The position numbers were made by a program, and so were the translations under genes. The notes under the pieces were generated by a model. That model was not told the DNA's origin. It saw only the letters and a list, made by a program, of their open reading frames with translations, and ran no database searches. A DNA stretch of 9,477 nt from Methanosarcinaceae archaeon (GTDB lineage Archaea > Halobacteriota > Methanosarcinia > Methanosarcinales > Methanosarcinaceae), in the NCBI GenBank assembly GCA_017613335.1, contig JAGAEB010000032.1, positions 1-9,477 of the forward strand, in the 5' to 3' direction. Shown here piece after piece: positions 8,074 to 9,477 of this stretch (position 1 is its first letter; the number at the start of each line of letters is the position of its first letter).

Positions 8074-9255
8074 TTATTTGGCGGCGGAGACGATCTTGAT
8101 GACGTCGCCGTTCTTGAGTTCGTGTTTTTCGGAAATGCGCATTTTGGTCCGGGCGTCGACGCCGTAGAGGAAAGCGTTTCCGATGTCGGTATGGATGCGG
8201 TAGGCGAGTTCTTTGCAGGTGACGCCTTTTTTCAGGAGATATGCATCCGGGAGGACCTGACCCTGTTTGTTGGCCCATTTGCCTTCATCTTCGACCGGAT
8301 AGACGACGATCATGTCGAGGAGATCGAAGACGGCCGTGTTGATGCATTTCTGAACGCCCGTCCCGTCCATTTTTTCCATCAGGACGGCGATCGCATCAAG
8401 GGCTTTTTTCTGGGCGGGAGCCAATTCTCCGGTCACGGTGAAACTGTTTTCGCCGGGGATGTATTTTATCATATCGTTTTTGGCGGCCGTCCTGAGGGCC
8501 AGTTCGGCGGCGGCGCAGACAGGAACGACGGGTTCTTCGGCACTTTTCAGTTTTTCAAGGGAGGCGGCTGATGCGACATCGCATTTGTTGGCGGCGATGA
8601 TCATGGGTTTGCTCTCCTTTTTCAGACGGCGGCAGAGCGTCAGGAGATCGTCATCGGTCCACTTCTGCGGCTCGGCCGGATCCATGTTCAGTGCGCGCAG
8701 CGCATCATTGACGTTCGCTTCGGAAACGCCGGCGCCGGTCAGCTGGTCGGCGATGGCAATATCGATCTTAATGCCTTCAGCTTTTGCTTTTCTCATCAGT
8801 TTCGCCCAGTTTTTCGTCAGGATGTCGTAGATCCACATCTCGATCTCATTGTTCAGGAAATTGATGTCGTCGAGCGGATTTCTGGATCCCGGCTCGACAG
8901 GGTTTCCTTCCGCATCCATGGAACCGGAAGCATCGACCACATGAATGATCGCCTGCGCCTGACGGAGATCGTCCAGAAAAGCATTTCCCAGACCTTTTCC
9001 GAGATGCGCGTCCGGAACGAGTCCGGCAACATCGATGATATCGATCGGGACATATCTGATGCCGTCGACGCATCTGCCGCATCTTTCTTCGCGTTCCGTG
9101 CACGGACAGGGGACTTTGACATAGGCCACGCCGTGGTTGGCTTTGATCGTTGTGAACGGATAATTGGCAATTTCAACATCAGCCATCGTCGATGACTTGA
9201 AAAAAGTGGATTTTCCTGCATTCGGCTTGCCTGCAAGCCCGATAATCATTGACAT
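8074..9255 (-). CDS. Obg-family GTPase, archaeal YchF-type, with TGS domain
   Basis: This 393-residue P-loop GTPase of the YchF/Obg group is expected to act on the ribosome or translation; its exact role in archaea is not settled. Visible motifs are G1 GKPNAGKST (9-17), G2 region NYPFTTI (31-37), G3 DVAG (75-78) followed by GKGLGNAFLDDLR, and G4 NKCD (223-226). A C-terminal TGS domain of about 70 residues covers VTCKELAYRIH and ends NGDVIKIVSA. NKCD predicts GTP specificity, unlike bacterial and eukaryotic YchF/OLA1, which have NxxE and prefer ATP. Four cysteines between G1 and G3 (C50, C52, C59, C62) look like a small metal site, as I recall for archaeal members. There is no ribosome-binding site, and the TATA box spacing implies a leaderless mRNA. 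The stop is TAA. Confidence 0.92.
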   Translation of the reverse strand: MSMIIGLAGKPNAGKSTFFKSSTMADVEIANYPFTTIKANHGVAYVKVPCPCTEREERCGRCVDGIRYVPIDIIDVAGLVPDAHLGKGLGNAFLDDLRQAQAIIHVVDASGSMDAEGNPVEPGSRNPLDDINFLNNEIEMWIYDILTKNWAKLMRKAKAEGIKIDIAIADQLTGAGVSEANVNDALRALNMDPAEPQKWTDDDLLTLCRRLKKESKPMIIAANKCDVASAASLEKLKSAEEPVVPVCAAAELALRTAAKNDMIKYIPGENSFTVTGELAPAQKKALDAIAVLMEKMDGTGVQKCINTAVFDLLDMIVVYPVEDEGKWANKQGQVLPDAYLLKKGVTCKELAYRIHTDIGNAFLYGVDARTKMRISEKHELKNGDVIKIVSAAK

Positions 9256-9281
9256 AACAAATGTATTTGGTCTGCAACAGA

Positions 9282-9287
9282 TTTAAA
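9282..9287 (-). promoter_or_regulatory. TATA box for the GTPase gene (leaderless)
   Basis: The minus strand reads AGCTTTAAATC. Its TTTAAA core is centred 29-30 bp before the A of the ATG at 9255, so transcription should begin at or within a few bases of the start codon. Confidence 0.65.
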
Positions 9288-9350
9288 GCTTTTAGAAAAA
9301 AACGGCCAAAGAAAAAAGCAGGTTTCCGGGAAAAAGAAAAAAGGTTCATG

Positions 9351-9477
9351 AAGAAAAGGAAAAAGGTCCATCAAGAAAAGGAAAAAGGTCCATCAAGAAA
9401 AGGAAAAAGGTCCATCAAGAAAAGGAAAAAGGTCCATCAAGAAAAGGAAAAAGGTCCATCAAGAAAAGGAAAAAGGT
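9351..9477. repeat. 22-bp tandem array running off the right edge
   Basis: Five exact units starting at 9351, 9373, 9395, 9417 and 9439, plus 17 bases of a sixth, carry AAGAAAAGGAAAAAGG then TCCATC. A diverged copy precedes them at about 9329-9350. The minus strand shows T5 and T4 tracts in every unit. The array continues past the window, so its full size is unknown. Confidence 0.95.

Noticed and set aside
9351..9477. CRISPR array at the right edge
   Set aside because: Units are 22 bp and perfectly contiguous, with no spacers.

Overview
The window looks like part of the chromosome of a methylotrophic methanogenic archaeon. Its core is a complete pyrrolysine cassette: tRNA-Pyl (pylT), pyrrolysyl-tRNA synthetase (pylS) and the three biosynthesis genes pylB, pylC and pylD, all on the minus strand in the order T-S-B-C-D. 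PylS carries the tRNA-binding N-terminal domain and the catalytic domain in one chain, which is the Methanosarcinales arrangement; bacteria split the two, and Methanomassiliicoccales lack the N-terminal part. Archaeal identity is also supported by TATA boxes at leaderless or short-leader distance, an archaeal-type YchF/Obg GTPase, a DUF1922/DUF5817-like zinc-ribbon protein and a cis-prenyltransferase-like protein. The genus cannot be decided from this window.

Reading in the direction of transcription (right to left): a 22-bp tandem array runs off the right edge. Then come a leaderless GTPase gene (9255-8074) and a 3' hairpin. A 317-bp spacer follows, filled largely by a 28-bp array of GTGA-N2-TCAC palindromes. 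A probable two-gene unit follows: a degenerate cis-prenyltransferase subunit (7756-7067) and a zinc-ribbon/winged-helix protein (7008-6208). A 269-bp leader holds a TATA box and leads into pylT (5938-5870). A hairpin, a second TATA box and a 34-bp repeat precede pylS (5590-4022). pylB starts 12 bp after pylS, pylB and pylC overlap by ATGA, and pylD lies 317 bp further on. After pylD come a hairpin and a 13-bp tandem array whose minus strand is a series of T6 tracts. The left edge has a TATA box and the possible first codons of another minus-strand gene.

PylB makes 3-methyl-D-ornithine from lysine, PylC joins it to a second lysine, PylD oxidises the product so that it cyclises to pyrrolysine, and PylS loads pyrrolysine onto the amber-reading tRNA. 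No methylamine methyltransferase gene is present. None of the seven complete genes ends in TAG, as expected where TAG is a sense codon.

The most interesting points are: (1) a strong internal ribosome-binding site and ATG inside pylS, placed to make a free catalytic domain like the split PylSc of other lineages; (2) a long, repeat-built Ala/Ser/Pro linker in PylS just upstream of that start; (3) a tiny ATG-to-TAA frame with an in-frame TAG in the leader of pylT; (4) an unrelated tandem repeat in nearly every intergenic region; and (5) a cis-prenyltransferase homologue that has lost catalytic motifs but keeps the C-terminal RxG motif.
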